Part shown: positions 23,197-34,763 of the stretch, one piece after another
How positions within the stretch are numbered: position 1 is the first letter of the stretch
Layout of the letters: each line of letters begins with the position of its first letter
Assembly (NCBI GenBank): GCA_030035585.1
Contig: CM057475.1
Location: 1,249,501 to 1,313,500 of the forward strand
Source of the DNA: Dugong dugon
Lineage: Eukaryota > Chordata > Mammalia > Sirenia > Dugongidae
Reading direction: 5' to 3'
Length of the DNA: 64,000 bases
Position numbers and translations under genes: made by a program
The notes under the pieces: generated by a model
Databases searched by the model: none
What the model saw: the letters and a program-made list of their open reading frames with translations, nothing else
What the model was told of the DNA's origin: nothing

Positions 23197-23214
23197 GGGG
23201 GTGGGGAGGGAGGG
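23197..23214 (+). promoter_or_regulatory. G-quadruplex-like run in the L1-D 3'UTR
   Basis: Four G-runs (GGGGG, GGGG, GGG, GGG) separated by single bases: a canonical quadruplex pattern. Polypurine/G-rich tracts are a known feature of mammalian L1 3'UTRs. L1-A (about 15104-15115) and L1-C (about 48341-48353) have G-runs at the same place, and L1-E has the C-rich complement at 60754-60769. Confidence 0.75.
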
Positions 23215-24184
23215 TGACCGTTATTCAGTAACTAGATAGTAGATAAAAATCATCTTATGTGAAGGGAAGGACAGTACACACTACAGGGGAAGCCAACACA
23301 ACTGGACTAAACTAAAGCTAAGAAGTCTCCTCAATACAATCAAATACTTTGACAGACAGAGTAGCAGGGATGTAGGGTCTGGGGACCGTGCTTTCAGGGG
23401 ACGTCTATGTCAATTGGCATAACAAAGCTTATTAAGAAAATGTTCTGCATCCTACTTTGGTGAGTGGCGTCTGGGGTCTTAAAAGCTTGTATGCGGCCAT
23501 CTAAGATGCATCAATTCGTCCCTACCACTTGGAGTAAAGGAGAATGAAGAACACCAAAGACACAAGGAAAGTATTGGCCCAAGAGACAGAATGGGCCACA
23601 TAAACCGGAGACTTCATCAGCCTGAGACCAGAAGAACTAGATGGTGCCCAGCTACCACCAATGAACGTCCTGACAGGGAACACAACAGAGGGTCCCTGAT
23701 GGAGCAGTAGAACGAGGGGATGCAGAACTCAAATTCTAGTAAGAAGACCAGACTTAATGGTCTGACTAAGACTGAAGGAGCCCCAGAAAGCATGGCCCCT
23801 GGTCTACCACCCCAGACCTAAAACAATTTCCGAGGCCAACTCTTCAGACAGGGATTGGACTGGACTGTGGGACATAAAGTGATACTTGTGAAGAATGTGT
23901 CTCTTAGTCAAGTAAATACAAGAGACCAGAGGGGCAGCTTCTGTCCAGTGGTGAGATGGGAAAGCAGAGAGAGTATAGGAGCTGGTTGAATGCTCATGCG
24001 GAATCAGGGGCGGAGGGGAGGAGTGTGCTGTCGCAGAATGGGGTGAGCGGTTGGGGTCTCATAACAATGTATGTAAAAAAAAATTCCTGTATGGGAGACT
24101 AACTTGAAATGTAAACTTCATTTAATTACAACAATAAAAAAAAATGAAATGAAAAACAGTATCTTGTTAATATTCCCCAGTTTC

Positions 24185-24550
24185 TCTCCCTCAAAGCACG
24201 GATACATAACACGGATGAGTCTTGAAAACACTATGCTCAGTGACAAATGCCACACGGATAGAAGGCCAAATGATTCCATTTTAATGAAATGTCTATAATA
24301 GGCAAATCCAGACAGATGAAAACCAGACGGGTGCCTGCTAAGAGCAAGGAGGATGGAAAAATGGGGAGTGACTGATTAATGTGTACAGGATGTTTTTAGA
24401 AGTGATGAAAATGTACAATTAGATAGTGATGATGATTGCACAGTTCTCTGAAAATATTAAAATGCACTGAATTGTACACTTTAAAAGGGTAAATTGTATA
24501 GCATGTGAATTATATTACAATAAAAGATGTTATATTAAAAACAAAAACGA
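24185..24550 (+). mobile_element. L1M-type LINE 3' end
   Basis: Text such as 'gatgagtcttgaaaacacta', 'aatgattccattttaatgaa', 'aggcaaatccagacagatga' and 'aattgtacactttaaaaggg' follows the 3' end of mammalian L1MA/L1MB-type elements (end of ORF2 and 3'UTR), finishing in 'acaataaaa'. 5'-truncated and diverged. Confidence 0.75.
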
Positions 24551-24723
24551 AGTAAGCACCATCTACTATGTCTTACACATAATTTCAGATTGTTTTAATG
24601 CACAGATCAATGCAATTCTTTGTACATTTAAGGGTGTATCTGTAAAAATCCAGCTACATACAACACTTTCATTTTTTTTAATAGCAAAATACTCTTTCAT
24701 CTGTGCCCTACTGATGAACACTT

Positions 24724-24896
24724 ATCAGTTGTGTTGCAGGGGTTAAGAGCCTGGCTGCTAACCAAAATGTTGGCAATTAAAATCCACCAGACGCTCCTTG
24801 GAAACCCTGTAGTGCAGTTCTACTCTCTCCTATAGGGTCACTATGAGTCCGAATCTACTCAACGGCGAAGGGTTTGTTTTTTTGTTTGGTGTTCTC
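24724..24896 (+). repeat. AfroSINE, short form, with target duplication
   Basis: Contains 'aagagcctggctgctaacca', 'gctccttggaaaccctgtag' and 'gggtcactatgagtccgaat'. The 13-bp direct repeat 'ctgatgaacactt' occurs at 24711-24723 and 24897-24909 and is a clear target-site duplication. Confidence 0.92.
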
Positions 24897-25002
24897 CTGA
24901 TGAACACTTGTTATTTCTACTGTCATTACTTTCTTTTTTTTTACAACTATGTTGCAAGGAACATGTGTACATATAATGTGGCACACAGTTCTGAGTTTTG
25001 TG

Positions 25003-25045
25003 GTTGCCCTGGAGTCAGTTTTGACTCACAGCAACCCTATGTTTA
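25003..25045 (-). repeat. AfroSINE tail fragment, antisense
   Basis: 'tggttgccctggagtcagtt' followed by 'ttgactcacagcaaccctat' is the reverse complement of the SINE/RTE tail. Only the tail remains. Confidence 0.65.
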
Positions 25046-25091
25046 CAAATAAGAGAACCTACATGAGTATGCATCACTGAGTTAAGAGACA

Positions 25092-25297
25092 AGAGTCCCT
25101 GAGAGGTGCAAATGGTTAAAACGCTCAGCTGCTAATTGAAAGGTTGGAGGTTCAAGTCCATCCAGAGGTGCCCTGAAAGAAAGGCCTGGAGATCTACTTC
25201 TGGAAAACACATTGAAACCCCTGTGGAGCACAGTTCTACCCTGACACAGATGAGGTGTCTATGAGTTGGAATTGACACCATGGCAACTGATTAGTAG
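25092..25297 (+). repeat. AfroSINE, long form
   Basis: Head 'gtccctgagaggtgcaaatg', the long-form middle 'aaagaaaggcctggagatct', and tail 'tatgagttggaattgacacc'. The 9-bp repeat 'taagagaca' flanks it (25083-25091 and 25298-25306). Confidence 0.9.
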
Positions 25298-25309
25298 TAA
25301 GAGACAGGA

Positions 25310-25878
25310 ACATTCTGATGTATATTGATAGATTGCCTTATCTGAATACATTTTCCATTTACATTTATCCATATGACATAAAGGTGTATGATTAACTCCG
25401 TTGTCTTACTGTCTATAATCTGTACATTTCTGATTTTTTATTCGAATGCAATTTCACTCTAATAGCTTGGGGGATTTTTTATCGGTTGTAATTCACCTGT
25501 TATGTAAATATGTATGTTATCATTTCTTTAAACTTTTGTTCTAGATTAACAACTGTAATTAATATTGACTACTCACTATTAAAATAAAAAAATTAGCACA
25601 CTTAAACTTCCTGTCACATCATCTCTTTATCAAGATTTCCAGTTCAGTTGTTCCTAAATCAATATTAATCTTATGCTACTTATTCTAGTGGTAATTGTTA
25701 AATTCAATAAATATTTGGGAGTTTTGTATGAAAATCAACACGCAAATTTTATTTATCTCACAGAACTTTAGAGTGACTTCCCCTGTTGAGAATATACCAA
25801 CTACTCAGAATACTGTTGTTTTGCAATAGTGTCCTTAGGATTATTCTTTATTTTTTTGTCTAGTATTTTTTTTTACTG
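25310..25878. other. Unrecognised AT-rich DNA
   Basis: No gene or identifiable repeat seen between the two SINEs. Confidence 0.5.
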
Positions 25879-25879
25879 T

Positions 25880-26095
25880 GGAGCCCCTGGCTGGCACAAA
25901 TGGTCAAGCACTTTGGTGCTAGTCAAAAGGGTGGCAGTTCAAATCCACCCAGAAGCACGTTAGAAGAAAGACCTGGTGATCTACTTTGAAAAGAACACAG
26001 TTGTTCAAAACTCTATGGAGCTTAGTTCTACCTGACACACATAGGGTAATCATAAGTCAGAATCAACTCGACAGCAACTGGTTTGGTCTTTGTTT
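25880..26095 (+). repeat. AfroSINE, long form
   Basis: Head 'gagcccctggctggcacaaa', middle 'gaagaaagacctggtgatct', tail 'aatcataagtcagaatcaac' and 'tcgacagcaactggtttggt'. Confidence 0.9.
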
Positions 26096-26099
26096 TTCT

Positions 26100-28080
26100 T
26101 GTTTGTTTATTTTCCACCAATTTATGTCTCTGTTCATCAATCTGCATCACCTATTTACTGAAGCACAGCATACATTTTAAATCTGTCAGTTCAAACAGAT
26201 TTGCTATAAAAATGTTGTTTTCATTTTGTTATGTTTTCTTCCTCAGAAAAACAAAATTATGTTGGATCCCCATTGCCTATCTTCCATTTTTATTAATTTC
26301 TCTCTTATCACTTGTATAGCAAGCCTGGACAGGCCAGGTTCTCATCTCTAGAGCTACAGATCTTTGGTCAATGCTGTGTAATCTACTAACTGAAGATGAA
26401 TGGAGCTCTGTCACCGTGGGCCTCTGAGTTGTTTCAGAGAGGATATATCAGCTTGTCAGCATTGTTTACTAACAATAATTGGATTTATGATTTGAACCTG
26501 ATGAGAGCTGAAGGTGAGAGAGGAATGCAATGAGATGAAGGTAAACCTTTTCTGAGTAAGAACTGCTTAAGTCCCTTGAGTCCTTTCAATAATACTATGC
26601 TTAAGTGAATAATATATAATTACACATCATTTTAAACATCATACTGAATTTTTATTAATTTTTCTAAGCTTAGCATCAGTGTCCATGACTGTATTATCAG
26701 CAGCATCAGTTATACTATTTTCCATTTCAAATGTATTTCACATCTTTAATGTCTTCTTTTTTTATTTCATGATCATTGACAGATTACTTTAAATTATTTA
26801 TATTTTTATCTCTCATTTTTCCAATATAATTCTTTCCCTTCACACTTCTTTAACTCCATTAGTCCTTTCTGTATGTCTTACTCACTTGGTAAAATCCCAG
26901 CTCTGGTTCAACCCAAAGCGTTACCTATTCTCGGCCAATCCTTAAAGCTTAACATGCTTTCAGAAAAAGACATCACCTTGCTGAATGGTTTTGCTTAATT
27001 TTATGATGTAAAAGTTCAAGTGACACATCAATACTGCCATCAATCAGATGCCTTTCCACCCTAGTCTCAGATGATGAATATTGTCTTTACTGTAATGAGA
27101 AAGTGCCTTCCCACTATAAAATATACAAAACTGCTATATTTGTACCCACAGACTCTGTCTTCCGTTCTGTTATCTTGTTAAAGTGGATGAACTATCCTTG
27201 CTTCTACTTAAAATCAACCCTTTAGCAGGACCTCAACCTCTCAAGAACATTGCTCCTTCATTTATTCTAACTCATTCTTGCAATGTCACTATTATTGGAT
27301 CATACTCATTAGCTTACAAACATTTTTAAAAATCATACTTCTTTTACTCCACCCTCACCTCTATATTCATCTGCACAGATTTGTAGAAAACTTCTCAAAT
27401 GGATTGTCTATTCTTTGTCTCAATGTTCTCTCCTTCCACTCTCTCATAAATCCTTTTTAACTAGGTTTTTATCCCCACTACTTATTGGAAACAACTCACA
27501 ATAAGGTAAACAATGCCCTCTACATTTCTGAATCTCATGAGAAACACTTATACTTCATCTTAGATTGTTCTCTCACAGCATCATATGTGACTTATTACCC
27601 AACTGACTAAAATAATCGTTTTCAGTCATCTTCCAAGAGACTATGGCAGTTGTTTCCCTTCTACCTCATTGGTAACTCATGTCTTCAAGTATTGTAAATA
27701 TGATGATGATTCCCAAACATTTATATTTAACTTCCTACTTCCCCTGAAACTCAGGCTCACACGTTCTACTTCCTGCCCAGCACCTCCACTTAGATGTCAA
27801 ATGACATGATGACAAATAACCACAGATTCTCAACATTCTCTTCCTCAAAAACCCACCCCTTATCTAGTCTTTATTTTGCTAAGTGACATGATGTTCTAAG
27901 AAAAAAAAAATTTCTTGGACTCATGGGTGATTTCTCTCCCCCTCTCTCTTTTTATTCTTTCAAATCATATCACTTCAAGCAAATCTATTGAATTTGCATT
28001 AAAAATTTCAAAATCAACCTCCTTTTACTATCACCACTCTTATCTTTTAATCTAGTGCCATCATCTTTCTCTTGACATAA
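26100..28080. other. Mostly unrecognised; possible ancient LINE relic in the distal half
   Basis: No gene seen. Pyrimidine-rich text at about 27340-28070 resembles an old mammalian interspersed repeat, but I cannot name the family. Short open frames (60-78 codons) are without domain-like sequence. Confidence 0.4.
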
Positions 28081-28082
28081 CA

Positions 28083-28186
28083 TGGGGTTGGCAACCAATG
28101 TCACAAAACAATGTATGTACTAATTGTTTAATAAGAAGCTGGTTTGTTCTGTAAACCTTAATCTAAACTATAATTTAAAAAAAGAA
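28083..28186 (+). mobile_element. L1 3'-terminus fragment, sense
   Basis: 'caatgtcacaaaacaatgta', 'ctggtttgttctgtaaacct' and a short A-run match the last 100 bp (unit 3) of the L1 3'UTRs at 49625-49750 and 55075-55177. It abuts an antisense L1 3'UTR, so the two are separate insertions. Confidence 0.75.
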
Positions 28187-28647
28187 TTTGAGTTCTGCTC
28201 CATATTTTTCTTCCATTCTATCGGGGAACATCTATTGTGACCCCGGTCAGAATGGTCAGTGGTGGTAGCTGGACACCATCTAGTTCTTTTTGTCTTAGGG
28301 AAGATGAGGTTGTGGCTCATTTAGACTAGTTTCTTCTCTGAGGTTTTGTTTACTTTCCTACTGTTTTACTCCTGGAAAGTAGAGAGCCATAGTTGTGTCT
28401 CAGATGGCCATTAGCAAACTTTCAAGACGCCACATGCTATTCATTTCACTAGGATACAGATTATGATTTTTGTGAACTATGTTATACCAATTTACTGAAT
28501 TGTCCCATGAGATTATGATTCTAAGCTTTCAAACCCAGAAAACCAATCTTGGAGGATGCTTGGTTATGTCTGTGGAATATTTGTGTCTTCAATGAATATA
28601 TTTGTCTGCACCCATATATTTGTAATTACACGTACCTACAAATACCA

Positions 28648-28855
28648 AGGAAATTCTGATGGTGTAGTGGTGAAGAGCTATGGCTGCTAATCAAAAGTTG
28701 GGCAGTTTGAATCCACCAGATGCTCCTTGGAAACCATATGAGGCAGTTCTACTCTGTCTTATAGGGTCACTATGAGTCGGAATCGACCCAAAGACAACGG
28801 GTTACGGGTTATGGGTTTTAGAAACCAGAAGTGACTTGATGGAAGTGGGTTTGGT
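28648..28855 (+). repeat. AfroSINE, short form, in antisense L1
   Basis: 'atggctgctaatcaaaagtt', 'gctccttggaaaccatatga', 'gtcactatgagtcggaatcg'. After the tail a second tail-like piece ('agtgacttgatggaagtggg') follows, perhaps a partial duplication. Confidence 0.88.
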
Positions 28856-29404
28856 TTTTGGTTATAGCTATTTCTAGATGTTCTCACCTATGTACACACC
28901 TGTACCTACCCGTATACCATATGCCTATATCCATCTATATGTGCTCAAACACTCATTTTTACTTTGGTTGCACTGTGCTCACTACATCCACATTCACTGC
29001 CACTTTTAACATCATCGATAAAAATAACAAGTCTCTACAGTCCAAAGTATACTTTCCTCTCCCCTTCCCCTCCCCTGTAAACGTCGATGAACACTTGTCT
29101 GTCTATATCTATTCTTGTCTTCTTATAAAAGAGGGATCATAGAATATTTATCCTTATATGCTTGACTTATTTCACCTAGCAACATGCCCTGCAGGTTCAT
29201 CCATGTTATAATAGGTTTCACGGACTCATTCATTGTTTGGGTAGTATTCCATTGTATGTATGTACCACAATCTGCTTATCCAATCATCGGTTGATGGACA
29301 ATTTGGTTGTTTCAATTTATATGCTATTGGGAATAAAGCATCAATGAACATAGGTGTGCATATGTCTGTTGGTGTCATTATTTTTAGTTCTCTAGGGTAT
29401 ACAC

Positions 29405-29574
29405 CGGAGCCCTGGTAGCACAGTGGTTAAGAGCTCAGCTGCTAACCAAAAGATCGGCAGTTTGAATCCACCAGCCACTCCTTGGAAACCCTATGGGACA
29501 GCTCTACTCTGTCCTGTAGGGTCGCTATGAGTCGGAATTGACTCTATGGCAATAGGTTTGGTTTGCTTTGGTTT
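29405..29574 (+). repeat. AfroSINE, short form, least decayed copy
   Basis: 'gagccctggtagcacagtgg', 'ctgctaaccaaaagatcggc', 'gtttgaatccaccagccact' and 'ggtcgctatgagtcggaatt' make this the copy closest to the consensus implied by the others. The tRNA-like head retains A-box ('tagcacagtgg') and B-box-like ('gtttgaatcc') promoter elements. Confidence 0.95.
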
Positions 29575-30712
29575 ATGGAATGTACATAAGAATGGGATTG
29601 CTGGATTATAGGTAGATCTAGTTTTTTGACAGAGTACCATACCGTTTTCCATAGTGGTTGTACCATTTTACAATCCCATCAACAATGGATAAGGGTTCCA
29701 ATTTCCCCATATCCTTGCCAACATTTGCTATCTTTTTTTTTTCTTATCAGTGTCATTTTAGCCTGGAGTAAGATAGTATCTCATTGTAATTTTGATTTTT
29801 TTCTCTCTAATGGCTAATGATCATGCACATCTTTTCATATGTTTGTTGGCTGCTTGGATGTCCTCTTTGGTGAAGGTTCTGTTACACCCTTTGCCCATTT
29901 TGTGATTGGGTGGTTTGTCTTTTTATTTTTGAGTTGTTGCCATTTTCTACAGATATTAGAGATCAAACCATTATTAGATAAGTCTTTCCAAATATTTTTA
30001 CCCAATCTGTAGGTTATCTATTTACTCTTTCAATAAAGTCTCTTGATGAGCATAAGTTTTCAATTTTTAAGAGGTCCCATTTATCTGTTTTGTCTTCTAT
30101 CCATGCATTTGTTGTTATGTTCATTATCCTATTTTTATAAAATATCAGGTCCCATAGTTTTCTCCCTCTGTTTTCTTCCAGGAGCTTTATAGTTTTAGGA
30201 TTAACATTTAGATCGTTGATCCATTTTGCATTAGTTTTTGTGTATGGTGTGAGGTATGGGTCCTGTTTCATTTTTCTGCAGGCGAATATCCAGTTTTGCC
30301 AGCACCATTTATTAAAGAGACTGTTTCGGCCCCACCAAATGAAAACTTTGATCCTTTGTCAAAATCAGTTGTCCATACATGGCTGGGTTTAATTCTGAGT
30401 TCTCAATTCTATTTAATTTGTCTATGTATCTATTGTTTAACCAGTGCCAGGAATTTTCGATTACAGTGACTGTATAGTATGTTTTGATATTGGGGAGTGT
30501 GAGTCCTCCTTCTTTGTTCTTTTTCTTCAGTATTTCTTTGGCTATTCTGGGTTTCTTTGCCTTCCATATCAAGTTGGTCGTTAGGTTTCCCATTTCAGTA
30601 AAGAATGGATGTTGTTGGGATTTGTATTGGGATTGTATTGTGCCCGTAGATCACTTTAGGTACAATTGACATTTTCACTATATTAAGTTGTCCAATACTT
30701 AAGCAAAGGATG

Positions 30713-31246
30713 TGTCTTAGTCATCTAGTGCTGCTCCAACAGAAATACCACAAGTGGATAGTTTTAACAAAGAGAAGTTTATTATCTCACAGTCCAGTAG
30801 GCTACAAATCCAAATTCAGGGCATCAGCTCCAGGAAAAACCTTCTCTCTGTCATCTCTGGAGGAAGGTCCTTGTGATGCAACAGTCTTCCTTTGGTCTGG
30901 GAGCTTCTCTGCGCAGGAACCTCAGCTCCAAAGGATGTGCTCTGCTCCCAGCACTGCTTTCTTGGTAGTAGGGGGTTCCCATATGTCTCTGCTCACTTCT
31001 CTCTTTTATATCTCAAAAGAGATTGCATTAAGACACTATCTAATCTTTTCAACCTCATCTGTATAACCTCATCACAGTGATAGAATTTACAACACATAAG
31101 GACATCACTTATAATCTCATCATAGTAATGGGGTTTACAACACATAAGGAAATCACATCAGATTACACAATCATGCAACACCGGGAATCATGACCCAGCC
31201 AAGTTGCTACACACATTTTTTGGGGGACACAATTCAATCCATGACA
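30713..31246 (-). mobile_element. Solo LTR, MaLR (ERVL-MaLR) type
   Basis: 534 bp bounded by TG ('tgtcttagtcatctagtgct') and CA ('aattcaatccatgaca'). The inside reads like reverse-complement MST/THE LTRs: 'agaagtttattatctcacag', 'tctctggaggaaggtccttg', 'ttttttgggggacacaattc'. The 4-bp repeat GATG flanks it (30709-30712 and 31247-31250), and the L1 text reads on across the gap. No internal retroviral sequence, so it is a solo LTR. Confidence 0.85.
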
Positions 31247-31922
31247 GATGGCTTTCTATTTTTGTAGGTCTTTTTTAGTCTCTTGCAGTAGTGTTTTATA
31301 ATTTTCATTGTATAAGTCTGTTATGTCCCTGGTTAGGTTAATTCCTAGGTATTTCATCTATTTGAGGGATATTATAAATGGTATTGTTTTGATTTCTCTT
31401 TCAGACTAGTCTTTTTTCGTATAGAGAAACCCAACTGATTTTAAGTGTTGATCATCTACCCTGCAATGTTTCTAAATTCTTCTATTAGTTCCTGCAGTTT
31501 TCTTGTAGAATCTTTAGTGTTTTCTATGTATAGGATTATGCCATTTGCAAATATAGTTTTACTTCTTTCTTTCCTATTTAAGAGCTTTTTATTTCTCTTG
31601 TCTTATTGCTCTGGCTAGGACTTCCAGTACAATATTGAATAAGAGTGGTGATAATGGACATCCTTCTCTCATTCCTGTTCTAAATGGGAAGGCTCTCATC
31701 CTTTCTCCAATGAGTATAATGTTGTCTGTTAGTTTTGAATATATGCCTTTAATTATGTTGTGAAATTTCCCCTCTATTCTCTATTTTACCGAGAGTTTTT
31801 ATCAGGAAAGGTGTTGAGTTTTATCTAAAGCCTTTCATGCATCATTTGATATGATTATATGGTTGTTTTGTTTTGTTTTATTTTGTGGTGGATTACATTG
31901 ATTTATTTTCTAATGTTGAATC

Positions 31923-32253
31923 CGGAGCTTCTAAGTGGTTCAAATGGTTCAGTCATGGCTGATGGAAGCAAGGGCAGCATACGTGTTGCATAGCAACCAA
32001 GTCTCTTGCACATCAGATTTTGACCCAAGTAGGAAATAGGCAGTGGTACCCCACTCAAAGACGGTGGCCGATTGCATCACTTTGAATATGTGTTGCAGTG
32101 TGGTTATCCACCATCTTTGAGTGGGGCAGTGCTGTCTATTTTCTACTTGGGTCAAAATCCAATGCTCAAGAAATTTGGTTGCTATGAATCACGTATGCAG
32201 CCATTGTTTCCATTGGTCATAACTGAACTATTTCAAACTGGTTAGAGGCCCTG
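31923..32253. mobile_element. Palindromic hAT-like non-autonomous element
   Basis: A 331-bp element that folds on itself: the left arm (31923 to about 32067) and right arm (about 32108-32253) are inverted copies. Landmarks are 'ttttgacccaagtaggaaat' on the left versus 'attttctacttgggtcaaaa' on the right, and 'gcatacgtg' versus 'cacgtatgc'. Ends read 'cggagcttctaag' and, reversed, 'cagggcctctaac'. The 8-bp repeats 'gttgaatc' (31915-31922) and 'gttgaacc' (32254-32261) flank it. An 8-bp duplication and CAGGG-like ends are hallmarks of hAT transposons. It carries no transposase gene. Confidence 0.85.
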
Positions 32254-32395
32254 GTTGAACCACCCTTGTAATCCTCGTATAAGTCCCACTTGATGTGTTT
32301 ATTTATATGTTGCTGAAGTCTTTTGGTTAGAATTTTTTTGAAAAACTTTACGTCTATGTTCATAAGGTATATTGGTGTATAATTTTGTACTCTTC

Positions 32396-34763
32396 ACTAA
32401 GACATTTGATACTGAGAGTGGTTCTAGAGAAACAAAATTGTGGATGAGTTTTTTAAATCAGTTTCAAGTCTGGTAGTCTTAAAGATGTTGATGACTCTGC
32501 TTCCAGTAGTAAAGAAGGCACTGCTAATCCATGGTGTGAGGTGGCAATAGAAATATGCAAAATATAACCACCAATACATCAAGTATTGTTGAGAGGCAAG
32601 GCTATGGGTGATCACGTTTGATACTTTTCTACAATTTGTCAGAATAAGAAGCATAAGGAAGCTTGTTGGTAGTCCTACTTTCACTAGGTAAATTGATATA
32701 AGAAAGAAATGAGCTCAGGGTTTCAGAGTCAAAGCTCAAGCACCACATAGACGAACTCAAAGTTGCCACTTGTATGAAAGAAAGTCTTGTTTCTTATAGT
32801 AACAAAGCCGATATTGCTGAAATTCAAACTCAGAGTCTTATTGTAACAGTGGCTGAAATACAATGCCAGTTTAATTCCCAACCTTGAATGGTGTCTGAAG
32901 CTAAAGTGAGGGTACTCATTAGAATAAAATGGGATACTGAAAATTGGGATGGGGACATATGGACAGATCATCAGGAAGCTGGAGACACTAAGTCCCTAAA
33001 TTCAGTTGAATTGCTCCTGCTAACAAAACCATTAGTCTATTCACCCCCATCTGATGAGATTAACCCAGCTGTGTCTGAGGAGCCTTTATCTGAGATATTG
33101 ACTGGTGCAACATCTGAGTCATCCCCTGGAGAGGTGGCTGAGTCATTGCCTGAGGTATCACCTGAGGAAGGTGCCTTATAAGACGATGCTAAATGTTCTC
33201 ATAACACATCCCAACCACCTATTTTTGCTTCTAAACCTATAACTAGACTTAAGTCCCAACATGTCCCAAAAGATGAAATACAAAATGTGATCCAAGTGTA
33301 GGTACTCTACACTCCAAAAGAACTGCTTGACTTTTCTAATATGCTCATACAGAAGCCTGGGAAATATGTGTAGGAATCGCTGTTGAGGGTGTAGGATAAT
33401 GGTGCAAGGAAAATAAACATGGATCCGTCTGAATTTATTAATATGGGCCAACTAAGCACAGATTCTTCATTCAGTGTTTCAGCTCAGGAGGTTAGGGAAG
33501 AATCTATTAGTTTATTTGGTTGGATTGCTGAAGCATGGACTATACAGTGGCCTACACTAAATACCAGACCTGTCTTGGTATACTGATGCATAAGGTATCC
33601 TAAGGCTTAGGGAAATTGGCATGTTACAGTGGATCCATAAGTTTAGACCCATAGACCCACATATGGAGTGCAGAGGACACACATTTCACCACAATGATGA
33701 GGAAAAAATTTGTGAAGGGAGACCATTCATTCTCGAAGACCGCTGTGATTGCTATTTTGTGTAAGTCATATTTGACAGTGGGAGGTGCTCTAACTGAATT
33801 TAGACACCAAATTACAATAGGTCTGATATGACCCTGTGGTGGTAGGGGCCAAGTGGTGGCACTCAGTTGACAAACACAGGATGGGCATCGTTATAACAGA
33901 CAGCGGAGTCAAAGCAGTAATCACAATAGTCTGAATCATATGGACCTATGACTTTGGCTACTTCGTCATGGTGTCCTAAGAGTGAAATAGATAGGAAATC
34001 TACTAAATATTTAGTTTCTCTGTACAAGCACATGTATTCTAAGTCAAATGAACAGCAGTCTAACTTGAATCACCAGAATACAGAGCCACAGCCCCTCAAT
34101 CAATTCCAAGACTTGAGCAAGTTTACAAACCCATAACCCCTCGAATATGACACTAATTCCAGGAGGCCCAAAATGTCACTGTGGCCCAACAGTCAGAGTA
34201 GGAAATAAGGAGTTTAGGTTATTAATTAAATTTTAGCTCATGTCCATCTCCCAGTAGGTCCAGGGGGTCCCCGAACCCATCCTGTAATGATTTCCTCAGT
34301 TCCAGAAAGAATAATTGGAATAGATATACTCAGCAAGTGGCAGAACCCCCATATTGGATCCTTGACAAATGGAGTAAGGGGTATTATTTTAGAAAAAACC
34401 AAGTGGAAGCCATTATAACTGCCCCCGTCTAGGAAAATAGTAAACCAAAAGCAATACTTCTTTCCTGGAGAGATTGTAGAGATTATTGTTCTAGTAGTTC
34501 TAAATACCAGTTACCACCACATGACCAGTTGCAGAAACTAGTACTGTAATTGTTATCAGTATTTCTGCCTTGAATGTGCGCGTCAAATATTTATGTTTTC
34601 TTCACTTATAAAATACAAGATGTAAACAGGTCTAGTGCATTTTCTGCTTTATGTGTGTTAGTTGTATCCTGTTAGGCAAAAGTATGATTTTATAATTGTC
34701 TTTATTCAGAAATTATGTATAGTTTAAGATGGGTACAGGTGCCAAGTTGACAAGAGATGGACA
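32396..34763 (+). mobile_element. ERV-L internal region relic (gag, start of pol, 3' part)
   Basis: Decayed endogenous retrovirus of the ERV-L class. A leader-like stretch begins at about 32396; gag-like coding text spans about 32750-33850 and includes an open frame at 32888-33181 rich in S/E/P. The gag resemblance is strongest at about 33300-33560. About 34250-34480 resembles the protease/RT junction of ERV-L pol. Then the text jumps to a 3' internal segment (about 34540-34763), so most of pol is deleted. Frames carry many stops. No env is seen, as is usual for ERV-L. I see no 5' LTR. Confidence 0.75.

Larger units (their letters stand above)
16549..24143 (+). mobile_element. L1-D, full-length older LINE-1 of a different subfamily
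   Basis: Starts 'gaggggcgtggtcaatatgg' and has its own 5'UTR (16549-17880), unrelated by eye to the L1-A monomers. ORF1 (17881-18893), spacer frame, ORF2 (19348-23146) and a 3'UTR with a G-quadruplex-like run follow; it ends with AATAAA (24133-24138) and an A-run. The likely target duplication is 'tgaaacga' (16541-16548) versus 'tgaaatga' (24144-24151), 7 of 8 matching. It carries many more lesions than L1-A. The catalytic Ala of FADD reads Thr here. Confidence 0.92.
28190..32395 (-). mobile_element. Old antisense L1, heavily invaded
   Basis: Minus-strand L1: 3'UTR module at about 28200-28560 (same 'ggtagctggacaccatctag' block as the younger 3'UTRs), then ORF2 from its C-terminal end. Recognisable minus-strand ORF2 pieces are 30014-30271 ('[20 protein letters not shown]') and 30312-30593 ('KNKEGGLTLPNIKTYYTVTV'). 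It continues to about 32395 and is interrupted by two SINEs, an LTR and a palindromic element. Many stops; no functional ORF. Confidence 0.9.

Noticed and set aside
24600..25080. Antisense L1 flanking the SINE at 24724-24896
   Set aside because: Some phrases resemble antisense L1 ORF2 ends but too weakly to annotate.
28083..28640. Twin-priming inversion of one L1 (sense 3' end beside antisense 3'UTR)
   Set aside because: The sense fragment with its A-run lies to the left of the antisense part, which is the wrong order for a 5' inversion; two insertions explain it better.
29405..29480. tRNA gene
   Set aside because: A- and B-box-like sequence is the head of a SINE; no cloverleaf could be formed convincingly and the SINE body follows.
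32888..33181. 97-codon S/E/P-rich plus frame as a possible host gene
   Set aside because: It lies inside the ERV-L gag relic and continues into gag-like text downstream.
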